A DNA stretch of 64,000 nt from Oxyruncus cristatus (taxonomy: Eukaryota > Chordata > Aves > Passeriformes > Cotingidae), in NCBI GenBank assembly GCA_013399855.1, contig VXAY01001307.1, positions 583,812 to 647,811 of the forward strand. Direction: 5' to 3'. Of the stretch, positions 21,861-59,915 are shown one piece after another (positions within the stretch are counted from its first letter, which is position 1; every line of letters begins with the position of its first letter). Below the pieces are notes generated by a model. That model saw nothing but the letters and a program-made list of their open reading frames with translations, was not told where the DNA came from and did no database searches. Both the position numbers and the translations under genes were made by a program.

Positions 21861-24589
21861 GCGGGTGCCCTACATGGTCCGGGGGTGGGACAGGGTGCGG
21901 GAGGGTGCAGGGCCACCCCGCTCCTGAGCCCACGTGCCAGCAGGATGAAGCTGTCTGCCTGCGGGGAATGCACCCTCGCCCAGGCAGGGCCTTCCCTGGG
22001 GATGGAGGGACTGCGGGAAGGGCTCGGGACGAGCTCGAGGCATTCCTGGGAGCAACAGTGGGATGGAGATGGTGGGGGTCCTGGGAGAGGATTTTAGGAA
22101 CTGGGATGGGGGGTATCATCTTTTCTCCCCCAGCAGCCACTTCAGGCTGTGGGTCTCCCATTAGTGTCCCAAACCCGCGTCCTACTCTGTCCCCCAAAGG
22201 CTGCTCCAGAAAAAGGGTCATGAAAGAGGAGGGGGGGCATAGAAACCCCAGCCCAGCAATTCAGAGCCAACCCACGGGCAGACGGGTGCCCAGCTTGGCC
22301 CTCTCCCATGGTGAGGCTGAACAGCTGGGGCTTGGCTGGTTCCCAGCACTTGCACTGGGCTGGGCTGGGTGCATTTCGAAGCATTTTCAGCATTCCCAGC
22401 ATTTCCTGAAAGGCCCGGCCGTGAGCAGGGCCAGGCGAGCCAGGGTCACAGTGAGGGATGCTCAGCAGGCACCACTTTGAGCAAATATCACTGAGAGACC
22501 AGATTTGAACACGCCAGACTGAAATTTGGGGTCCAACATCACCCAAGTGGGAAGTTAGGGGAAGGGGGGAGGCTGTGGATGGGGGCCCCTGTATCCCCAT
22601 TGCATCCCACCAGGTAGCACCAGGGCACAGCCCCACAGGGGTGAGCTCTTTGCTGGGGAGGGGAACACAAAGACTGAGCAGGGTTGTTTTGGGGAAAACA
22701 GAGGATCTTTCCCCCCAGAATCCCAGAGCCCACCCACTTCAGCACTCCCTGCAAGGACAGGCTCCATCCCATCAGCCTCAGTTCATCTCTGCCTCCCGTG
22801 ACCTCGAAGGAGTCGCTGGCTCCCTGCAGCCACCGAGCCTGGGACAAGGGCCCTCCCCTGCAGGAGGAAATGGTTTTGGAAATATGGAAAAGCTTAACCT
22901 GCTGGGACAAATCTTTCCTTTCTGGAACATTTCTTTTAGCATTTCTTTTACCACCTCTCAAGTTCAACTGCCCTTCACTTGCTGTCACGTTGACCTTTCG
23001 ACTCAATATATTGCAGACCTGACAACCGCAAAGTGAGCGGAACGAATCGATTATCTTTGCTGGCCAGTAGGGAAAACTGGGGGGGAAAAGCAGCTGAACT
23101 GGTTATCCAAATCTTTTGGGCGTACCATGAAGCATGGGAATCAAAATCAGATGATCCCATGTTGCAAGTGACGTGATGCAATCCCAACACCCCAGCCCTC
23201 AGCAACATGGAAAGCTGTCAGAGAGGGAGCCAAAAGCAAATGTGAAATGCTGATGCTAATCACACAAGATTGAAGGCTGATACTGCTATTGAGTGGAGCA
23301 GACAAACCTTATAAGCTTAGATATCTGTCAGGAGAGAAGCAAATAACTTACTGTATGAAACGAGGCCTTTTAGGGAAGGCTGCTCACCCTTGCCAAAGCC
23401 ATGGGGATAATGAAAATAGGACAGCTAAATTTAACAGCAAAATGACTTGTAAAAGAGCCACTTCTAACCTCCTCGCTGGTACTTGGAGTCAATAAAATGG
23501 TTAGAGCATGGATTTAGCTAAAATACTTTCCATTGGGAGATATTATGCATCTACCATTTTATAATCTCTTGGAGCCATGTTGCAGCTGGCGGGTGGGGCC
23601 AGACCCTGTGGACGTGTCCAGAGCGATGTTGGGAGCATGGAAATCCCACCATGGGAGCACCCACAGGGCCTGGGTCTCCTCCTGGGCTGGTATCAGCACC
23701 CAGCACAGACAACCTCTTGGCCACAGCACCCAAACGTTTGAAAAAACCCCACAGCCTAAACCCTCATGGGCTTGCACGTCACCATTGCTCATGCCCACAC
23801 CATCCCTGGGACTGACGCTCTTTAAATTACTTTACAACAGGGAATTCAGCAGGTTTGGGCTGGCATTGCTTACCTACATGGCCCTGCAGTGGTGCCTTGG
23901 TGGTGCCAGGTGGCTGGTGTGCCAGCTAACACACCTCCCCGCCTCTGCCAGCTGGTTATCGAGGGACAGTGCCCTGCTGGGGCTGTTCAGCTGTTAAATT
24001 ACCTGCCCCGACAGGAGATGCTGAGGCCACAGGGCTGTGATGCTTTCGGGTGTGGTGCAGGCACTGGGCTGCACCACAGTCCTGATGCCACGCCAGGGCT
24101 TGTTTTCTGTTTGCTGTGAAAATAAGTATTTAACTGCAACAACCTAAATGAAAAACAGAAATAGAATTAGGGGAAAGAGGTTTTGATCAGCCTACCGTGT
24201 AAAGTGCAGCTCCTGGAGGGTCCCGTGACCCGCTGCACTGACACTCACACGCAGCAGGGACCTCGGGGCTGGTTTTATCTTGGGTTCCCACAGACACAAA
24301 CCCGTGTGATGGTGTCAGTGCACCCACGGTCATTTCCTCTGAATAACTTTTGTATCTCTTGGACACTTCCAGGCAGAGCAGGCGGGAGGCCCCGGGGTTG
24401 CTCTGCCTGGAGTGATGAGGCACAAAGACCGCGGATGCTGCTGGAGGAGCAGTGGCAGCTTGAGCTTGGCTGCAGCAGGTTGTGGGCACTGAGGATGGGC
24501 TTTCCCCCGGCCCAGTGCTGAGCTGGGCTTGACCTGAGCAGCATGAAAACAAGGGATCAAATGGGACAACACAGAGACACAGAGGGTAA

Positions 24590-24728
24590 AACCAGAAGTG
24601 TTCAAGGCCAGGTTGGATGGGGCTTTGAACAACCTGGTCTAGTGAAGGTGTCCCTGCCCAGAGCCAGGGAGCTGGAAAGAGATGGTCTTTAAGGTTCCTT
24701 TCTACCCAAACCCAGTGATTCTGATTCT
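24590..24728 (+). mobile_element. CR1 LINE 3' fragment
   Basis: GTTCAAGGCCAGGTTGGATGG, AACCTGGTCTAGTGAAGGTG and CCCAGTGATTCTGATTCTA, a CR1 3' end in plus orientation ending in the ATTCT-type tail. Confidence 0.8.
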
Positions 24729-26948
24729 AAAACCAGGTAGAGATAAGGAAAATGAGCCCATCAAGCTCCACAGCCCACCAGAGGGGAATATGGAAACAGA
24801 AACAGCAAATGAGGTCCTAAAATCTGCGTTTGTGTCCAGGGTTGCAAAGCCCCAGGACCAGATTGCCCAAACGCTCTCCTGGGTCAGCTGGCATTGACTG
24901 GTCCCCAGCACCAGTCTTGGCCTCATCCAGCATCTTCAGCCCCAGCTGGGCCAGATGCCAAGGGCATTGAGGGCTGGTGACCCTCCGAGGGTATCCCTGG
25001 CAGTTCTGCACAGGGTCAGCACAGAGCTCCATCCACAGCTGCCAAAGCAACTCTTTCCCCCTGCCCATTAAAGAGGCTCAGCCTGCAAAGAACTGGTATT
25101 TTTAAGGGAGACATTTGGAAATGTGAGTGAATCCCTGCTTTCAGCTGGGACACGGACACAGGATGGAGGAGCTGCTGGAGCACAAAGAGGGTGCTCTGAA
25201 TCGACCCCACCCACACCCACAAAAACAAAGCTGTGGAAGGCATAAAAGCTGACAAGTCTTTCCAGGCTCCCAAAAATAAGAGGTGAAGCTCACTACAAAA
25301 CCCAGACTCATGCTTGGCAGAGTCCAGCACAGAGCTCTGAATTTCAGCACAAAAATGTGCAGCACGCTCAGAACTGTGGATGGGGAGGAGTAACACAGAG
25401 GCAAGGAGATTTAAAATACGACGGCGGGTGCAAAGCGGACCTGCTGTGGCCCAGGCTGCCAAGAAGAGCCCCTGAGAGCTGGTGGCTCTTCCCAACAATT
25501 TTGGCTGGCACAGACCCCCTTGCCCTCACCAGCCACGGGGGATGCTGACACTGCCCTGCTGGCAATGGGAAGGGGAGGGTGGAAAAAAAAATTGGCAAAC
25601 GAGAGCAAGCAAGGTCCTGCAAAACAGCATGTTCAGTTTTCTTTCCAATTTTAACTTGTCCTTGACCCTTCTTCCCTCCTTCCCAGCAGGGCTGGCTCCG
25701 CTCCGTGCTTGTCCCGTGCTGCGACGCCCCGGCACAGGGAGATGTTTTTGGAGGTACTCACCCCTCAGAAGTGGCATTTCCACCCCCACTTGCTGTGACA
25801 ACTGGAAATACTTCAGTGGTGGTTCAGCCAACGCCAAAGCAAACATGAACCCGAGATGCTGGGGGAAAAGGGTGTCAGTGGCCCTGTGGCCACTGAGGCC
25901 GCTGCAAGCGTGGATGCACATCCCATGGGATGGCTGGACACCTGCCATGGGGTACAGGGACCCTTGGGTTTGTTTTTTTTGGGAGGGTAATCCCTGTTTT
26001 CTGAATCATGGCTCCAGTGGTGATGGTGCCCAGGGGTCTAGTTCCGATGCAACATCAGGTGGGGAATTCTGGGTGTTTTTGCCTCCACCGCCGTGTCCTG
26101 AGACACCACTCAGGGATGGCTGGTCCAGGGGACCACTGAGGGTCACCTCCAGCCACGGCAGGGGTGGTCCTCATGCTCTGACACTGGAAAGAACATGGTC
26201 TACATCTGGAAAGAGGAGGCCAAGCAATGGCCCTTTCCCAAACCCAGCATTTGCCAGGGTATCCCATGTGCCTGTTTGTGACCCACTGTGGGTCACAGAG
26301 CTTTTGGCTTTCCCCGTGCAGCACCTTTCCCCTGCTCGTAGCACTGGGAAGGGGCACACGGGGCCACATCCCGGCAAAAACACCCCAAGGGCAGACATTG
26401 CCACGAGCACAGATCTGCTCCAAAACACGATCCACAGCTGCATCAGGATTTTCCACCCAAAACATCACCACGGGAAGAGCTGAGTGTGGAGTGGGAGGCG
26501 CAGAGATGGGAACACACGGCCCCAAGCCCTGTGCCATCCCTCCCAGAGGAGGCCAAGTTACTTAATTGTCATTTATTTCATAATTATTTCTTGTGGAGGT
26601 CACTGCAGGGCTTATTTAATCCTCCCCTCTCAGCTGGGGGAGATAAGGTGATGACTATTCTAGACACAGTCAAAATTAGCACTGTTATTTGTATTCTTGT
26701 GCCCCAAGAGCGAATTAAAAAATTCCCAACAGTCACATCATGCCACTCCGTTCACTTTGCCTTTGTCAAATCCCATGCCAGGCACAAGCTCAGCTCCATT
26801 TCTAGTTTGGCTCCTCTGAAAACCCACAAGAAATCCTGATCTGGTGAGCACAACTCCTTTTACGGATGAAAAATGCCCTCAGGCACTCCCCTACAGCTCC
26901 ATGGGCTCCCAAATGTCCCTCAAATTAGCCACAAACAGAACAAGAAAA

Positions 26949-27024
26949 GTAAAAAAAAAAAAAAAAAGGAAAAAAAAAAAACAACAGCAAAACCAACAAC
27001 AACAACTAGAAAAAAAAAAAAAAC
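26949..27024. repeat. A-rich low-complexity tract
   Basis: Runs of A separated by GG, CAACAGCAAAACCAACAACA and TAG. Simple sequence of no evident coding value. Confidence 0.9.
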
Positions 27025-27268
27025 GAGTCATCCAGCAAAATCGCTTTTATTTCTGTAATTTTCTAAGTATAAAACAAATCAGCCCAATATTGTGTGAACA
27101 GAGTGGATTGTATGGATGTGACCACGAGGAGCCTTCCCACGTCTTCCCGGCACACCTGGCTATTTACAGTCAGACAAAGGACACGATTTAGGAAGCGGTA
27201 ATTTAGTGGAAAAATATCTCTCATATAATAAAATAGGAAACCTCATTTCTTTCAGTTCTGTCCCTCAG

Positions 27269-27285
27269 NNNNNNNNNNNNNNNNN
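27269..27285. other. Assembly gap (17 N)
   Basis: Seventeen N bases in the intergenic region. Confidence 1.
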
Positions 27286-28660
27286 ACAACTTATCTTTTG
27301 CCACGAAGCACGAACTCAGAGATTTCTAGATTTGGCTGTTCAGGCATCTCATATTAAAAAAAAAAAAAAAATCAGCATATTTCCAGACCCAAGCCACTGA
27401 GGGCACCCCCTGGCAGCTCAGTGGTCACACTCCTCTTGGTCCCAAGTGCCTGGACTGACCCAGCTCAGACACCCCCTGAGGTACCCACGGCCCCATTGCT
27501 CCAGGCACACACAGATTTTGGCTCATTTAATGCCCCACCGCCACCAAAAGCTGAATGGCACCACGAGGACAGGTCCAGGGAGCACCGTTTACCCTGTGTG
27601 TCCCTTTCCTCACTGCAAACCCTCACCCCAGCTGTGCCATGCGGGCTCTGCACGGGGTGACGCCTTCTCCTTGGTCCCAAAAACCTGAGCTCACGCCATT
27701 TCCCCTGACAGAAAATGCCACTGCAGAAGTGGGGGGGAGGAAAAAAAGCCCAGGGAGGCTGGAATCTCTGGCACCATTTATAGAAGGTGATAGCCATGGC
27801 AGGTATGGTCCAAAAAATCACAATAAGTCTTAGGAGTAGGTACTGGGGACTCTGGTGTGTTTGAGGTTCAGGAGTGATGTGATGCCACTGAACTTCATGA
27901 ACATCTCCCAGCCTGAGTCCCTGCACAGCAATCATTTGAGGAGTTTTGGAGGGGCAGGACCCTGTCTGGGGAGCAGCACTATCAACCTGATGTACAAAAG
28001 AAGAACCAAAAATTAATGCTGAGTTTTCCTATTGCTCCTCTGGCTACTTCTGCCATCCACACCGTGAGCAGAAACTCCGGTTCCATCCCAGATTTGATGT
28101 TCTTACAGGAACAAAGTCCCCTCCAGTTGAGCCTGTCCCTCCTACTGACCTCTCCAGAGCCTGGTGGTACCATCCAGCCTTGGCATCAGAAACACACACA
28201 CAGCATCTTCCCAGTGCCAAAGCCTCAAACACACAAATCCCAAACCTCCTCCAGACCCTGAGCCCTACGGCGGCCACACGACACAAACAAAACACAGGAT
28301 GCAGGTTTTTTTTGCTCTTTTTCCTTTTCCAACCTGCCTCCCCACGGGATCCCACACCACAGGGGGAAGAGCTCATCCAGCAACTGCCCACAATGACACA
28401 ACATCCCAAAACGGTACAAAAGACTTTCCACAGCTGCTGCCCAAAGCTGATCCCCTCGGTGTTTGCCCCAGGGGGACACGGGACCCTCCCCTCCCACCTT
28501 GGCTGTACCCCAGCACGACGCCTGGCCCCCGAGGAAGGAGTATAAAGTGCTCATGGATAATCCCATGCTGCCATCCCAGCACATCCCATGCCCTGCACCT
28601 CGTGGAGGATCTGCCACAGCAGCCCACCGATGCCAGAGGTCCTGCTGGAAAGACCGAAGT

Positions 28661-28666
28661 TTTATT
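28661..28666 (-). terminator. ATP2A3: Candidate distal ATP2A3 polyadenylation signal
   Basis: AATAAA on the minus strand about 3.1 kb downstream of the ATP2A3 stop, the first canonical hexamer I found going leftward. A 3.1-kb 3' UTR is long, so an earlier non-canonical signal is quite possible. Another AATAAA lies at 27051-27046. Confidence 0.2.
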
Positions 28667-29710
28667 TAAAGCCTTTGAATATGCCAGGCAGCACCATCAA
28701 AATAAAACTAAAAAGGAAATAATTCCTAAACTCTGTTGCCAAAAAAAGCAAGGAGCCCAGAGGTTTGCCCCCAGGCTGCTTTTTTTAACAAACTCCTGGG
28801 CAAAGCAGCCACCCAGTGCCCATCTCCCTTGTATTGCACATTCAGATGCCTTGGTAAGACCCAAAACTGATCCCAAAGTGATGGTCTTGGCTTGAGGATC
28901 TCCACGTTTCCACAAGAACAACGCTCCAGCTCAGCAGGCTGCTGGTGGCACACATGCAATAAATAACTACTCTGTAATTTATCCTGACCCTTCAGTGAAG
29001 AATAAAAGAAAAAATAATTACATCTATGGATATCTTTCTACCTCATAAAGACGTTTGAAGTATAAGCCTCTGCAATCAAAGAGAAGTGAAACCTGTATTC
29101 CAAGTAATTAAAGGATGGGGGGGAAGAGAGATGTGCTCGACCATTCAGAAGGGGAAATGATGTGACAAAATGGTCCCCCCTAGCAAGGGGGACTCCTGCA
29201 GGTTACCTGTGCTATTTTCTAGGTAGATCTGAAGGCTCACAATAGAAACCAAACTGAATTTGTTGCTGCTGGGACCCAGCTCTGGTTTGTTGCCCACCAA
29301 GGCTCAGGGTTTGGTGACTCACAATTGCGACCCACCGACTGCACGAACAGACTGACACTGCCCAGGCTTTTACACCACAAACTCCTCCACACACCCCCCC
29401 AATTTGGGTAAAATTAATAATCCTCCAGCACACCTCAAGTCCAGGGAAAACAGTGTTAACTCAGGAGGTACAATGGATGGACCAAACAGGTTCCTGTAGG
29501 CACAATGTCCCAGGGAGATGCCACTGGGCAGCTGAAAGCTTTGAGGGACCCTCCCAACAGGGCTGGGATGCTCTGAATCCAGTCTGGCCTCTGAATCCAG
29601 ACCACACTCTCCCAAACTGGTTTTCAGCCCCAGGGAAACAAAGAAGCTGTTTCCTCTGATGTCCCCCGAGCCGGTACTGGATTAAATTCCCACTGGTTAT
29701 TTTTCTGCAC

Positions 29711-29776
29711 AGAGAGATGGAACTGGACTCAGTCATCTTGGATGTCTTTTCCAACCTAAACAATTCTATTGTGTAT
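29711..29776 (+). mobile_element. CR1 LINE 3' tail
   Basis: AACTGGACTCAGTCATCTTGG, TCTTTTCCAACCTAAACAATT and CTATTGTGTATACT match the last part of the CR1 3' end in plus orientation. Confidence 0.7.
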
Positions 29777-31813
29777 ACTAAAATAAGGTGAAATTCACCC
29801 TTTTGGGGAAGGGCAAATCACATGTCTACACCACTAGCCTTACTGAAGCCTTATTTTGAAGGTTTGAGCAGTACCTGGGTCAAACCCTGGGCCTCTGCAC
29901 CAGGGTGAACCTCATCCATGGAGAAAATCTTCGAAGAGGAATTGGTTGTCCCATGGGATCAACTAATTAAATCAATTAGACAGAACACATCTGAAAAATA
30001 AAACTTCTTCAAGACGAAGTATAATAAGATTTAAAAAAAAAAAAAAATCAGCAACAATCTTCTAACCACAGAGTATCTATAAAGATCTTTTTAAAGAGCT
30101 CCATATTAAAATTCCTTGAATACATTATATATTAAATACAGTAACAACATTTCATGCAAGGTTTTCTGTACAAGAAATCAGCTCAGTAGTATAACAATTC
30201 TGTACATTCCCACTGGTCTGGGGGCTCTGCTCATCTTCAATGCTGGTGATGGAGAAAAAAGAAAGGAGGGATGATATTTGGCACCTACTGTACAGAAGAA
30301 GAGTAGCTCTTGCCCAGGTGAAACAGAAAAGCACTGGAAGCTTTTAAGAGGCAAAAAGGAGAAGAAAAAACCCAACAGCAAAGGAGCAAAATGCTACCCC
30401 AAACCCTGGCTCTGGTGCTGTTGCTGGAATGTAAGAGAAAGGAAAGATACAGGCTCTGGCTAATTAAATATCATCAGGATGGATCAGAGGGGACCATGAG
30501 GAAAACAGGAGGGAGGATTTAGAGAGCTGGAGAAGAAACCACCCACTGTCAGCTTCTCAGCTGATGTGGTTTGATGGAGACAGATCAATTTACTGGATCC
30601 CAAATCCACTCCTGATCTACCAACCCTCACCGCAGCCTGTCTCACTCCCGCTGCGGAAAAATCCCAAGAGGGCAAAATAAACTCGGTGCCTTACAAAAAG
30701 GGATGCCACAACAAACACCACCCACGGAGAAAGACCACGTTATGTACAAGCATACATTCATTCCCACTGTGATCCCTTGGCCAGGATGCCCTGTGCAAGA
30801 CAGCGACGTTCTCCACAGCAGAGGACACGAAGCCATGGACACGCTCCTAAAGACTTAAGCTCTACTCCTGCTAGGGAAGTAGTTAAAAAATCCACTGAGG
30901 AAAGAAAGTGTGACCAGGAGGGAGTGGTGGACATGAGGAATGCGAAGGTGGGTGTCCCCATGCTCTGCTTTACATGGCTGCCCCTATGAGGAGGAGGGTG
31001 GTTCATATAGTGCAGATGGGATCTAAGAAGATGGGGGATGGAGAAGGACAGACAAGGCCATGTCATGCTTTGGTGTTGACGAGCCTGAGAAGGTGCTGGG
31101 CTTTCCACAATGCAGGGACCAAACAGGACAGCAGGATAAATAGGGAGAACTTTGCCTTCCACCACAGGCACCTGATCTCAGTGTGCAAACACACGTCTGT
31201 GAGATCCACACCACCGTCGGACACACTCTGAAGGTATTCCCAGATGCTGTGGCCACCGGAGCAGCCAGCAGAGCAGCAGTGACAAAATCATCAAGGGTCA
31301 GGGACCCCAACACACAGCCCCCTCACCTCTCTCCCTGCCCTCACCCACTGCCAAGCCCTTCCTGGCCCCAGAAGCTGCCCTCATTCACCCCATCCCCTCG
31401 GGGGATGCAGCCTCCCATCTGCGCTCGGCGTGTCGCCTGAAACCCCGACCGCCCCCCTCCGTGAAGGACGCCCCGCCTGAGCTCGCCCGGCGAGGGCGAG
31501 GATCGGAAAGAGGATCTCAAATTTGGCAGGAACAAGTCCCCGAGGAACCGCGTTGCAACGACCCAGGTCCACACAGCTCCATCCCCAAACCCAAGCGCCA
31601 GCCGTCCAGTAATTGCACTCGTATGTACAGGGAGAAAGAAAGCTACGGAACAAAACAAAATCAGTATTTTTCTTTTCGACGATTCACCCGCATTTGTCTG
31701 ATAGTCGGACACATGCATGTCCTGCTGGCTTCTAGTGATGGTCACACATGCAAGACTTCAGTCCGAGTTACAAGTTAGGGATCCTTTAATTCAGAGTGTT
31801 GCCTTCGTGTCAT

Positions 31814-58536
<26,723 letters not shown>

Positions 58537-59411
58537 CTGCGGGTTTTCATCGACAGCACAAGGAGTGCAACATAGCAAAAAAATGAATAAAAAATAAAGG
58601 GTTAATTAATGATTTGGGCTTTGACGAGTAATCTCTCCCCCTATGCCCAGCATTCCACTCAGAACCCCAAAATGCAACTTGTTCTGCACATATTCCCACA
58701 TCCCTCCAGCTTCTCAGTCCAACACCAAGTAAGCAGCTCTGGAAACATCATTTCCCTGCTGCAAGTGGCTCCAGCAGCATTTATTCCTGCACTCAGCCTG
58801 CCTAAAAAAATACTCCTCAGCAGCTGCCCTCTCCAAATCCAGGACACAGAAGTCCAACCATCCCATAAAATGCCCTGCCAGAAACCCAGTACAGCCCCGC
58901 TGGGGACTGTAACTTTCAGACCACATTTCCTCTTAATCAGCTGCACTTTACAGCCTGCAATGCTCTAGGAAAGAACTCCAAAGCTGATGCTCAGCTGCTC
59001 CAAGCCACCCTCCTGGATCCACCCTGGTGGGTGCAGAGCCTCCATTCACTCTGCTCCCAGGCAAACCCGAGCCCAGTCACCTGCACAACCTGAAAAAAAA
59101 AACCCAAAAGAACCAAAGAAAGGGCTCCCAAACACCCACCAGTCTCCTCGAGATTCCCACATCCCCACGAGGTGACCATCACCTTCACACAGCACGTGCA
59201 CTGTGGGGTCCCACAGCCACTGGGCAAAGCACAAACCCTGGTATCCACCAAGGTAATTGCTCCTGCATCCTCACCCGGGCAGCAATGGATGTGCTGGCCT
59301 TGCTGTGGGCAAGGTTGGGCCCAGCACCGTAAGGTCCTGCTTGCAGGGAGGGCTCAGGAATGACCCCCCTGGTTTTGGCAGCTGATGGGTGTTTGTCTCC
59401 ATTTGCACCCA

Positions 59412-59830
59412 TTAGAATCAGGGAATGGTTCAGGTTGGAAGGGACCTTAAAGCCCAACTCCCTCCCAACCCCCTGCCATGGGCAGGGAACACCTTCCACT
59501 ATCCCAGCACTTGCTCCAAGCCCTGTCCAACCTGGCCTTGGACACTTTCAGGGATGGGGCAGCCACAGCTTCTCTGGGCAACCTGTGCCAGGGCCTCACC
59601 ACCCTCACAGGGGAGAATTTCTTCCTAATATCCCATCCAACCCTGCCCTCCGGCAGTGGGAAGCCATTCCCCTTGTCCTGTCACTCCAGGGCCTTGTCAA
59701 AAGTCCCTTTCCCGCTCTCTTGGAGCCCTTTAGGCACTCGAAGAGGCTCCCTGGAGCCTTCTCTTCTCCAGGCTGAACAGCCCCAGCTTTCTCAGGCTCG
59801 TTCTGCACCCCACGGGGTGGCAACAGGCAG
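59412..59830 (-). mobile_element. CR1 LINE 3' fragment (about 420 bp)
   Basis: From TTAGAATCAGGGAATGGTTC through GTCCAACCTGGCCTTGGAC and AGGGATGGGGCAGCCACAG to GGCTGAACAGCCCCAGC, in minus orientation, inside ATP2A3 intron 1. Confidence 0.9.
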
Positions 59831-59837
59831 GTGGCAG

Positions 59838-59915
59838 TGCTGGTTTAATGGCTGGACTCAACGGCCTTGGAGGGCTTTTCTGACCTTAATGGTTGTATAA
59901 TTCCATGATAGAACA
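59838..59915 (+). mobile_element. CR1 LINE 3' tail, opposite orientation to its neighbour
   Basis: GGACTCAACGGCCTTGGAGGG then TTTCTGACCTTAATGGTTGTA, a CR1 3' end on the plus strand, directly beside the minus-strand copy. Confidence 0.75.

Larger units (their letters stand above)
21861..28660. other. Intergenic region between P2RX1 and ATP2A3
   Basis: No coding exon was recognised on either strand. Contents: a CR1 tail at about 24590-24728, A-rich runs at 26949-27024 and 27356-27371, and a 17-base gap. The longest open frame (25482-26483, plus strand) looks fortuitous. Confidence 0.6.

Noticed and set aside
31787..31792. ATTAAA about 22 nt after the ATP2A3 stop as the poly(A) signal
   Set aside because: It would leave almost no 3' UTR, and the hexamer is common by chance.
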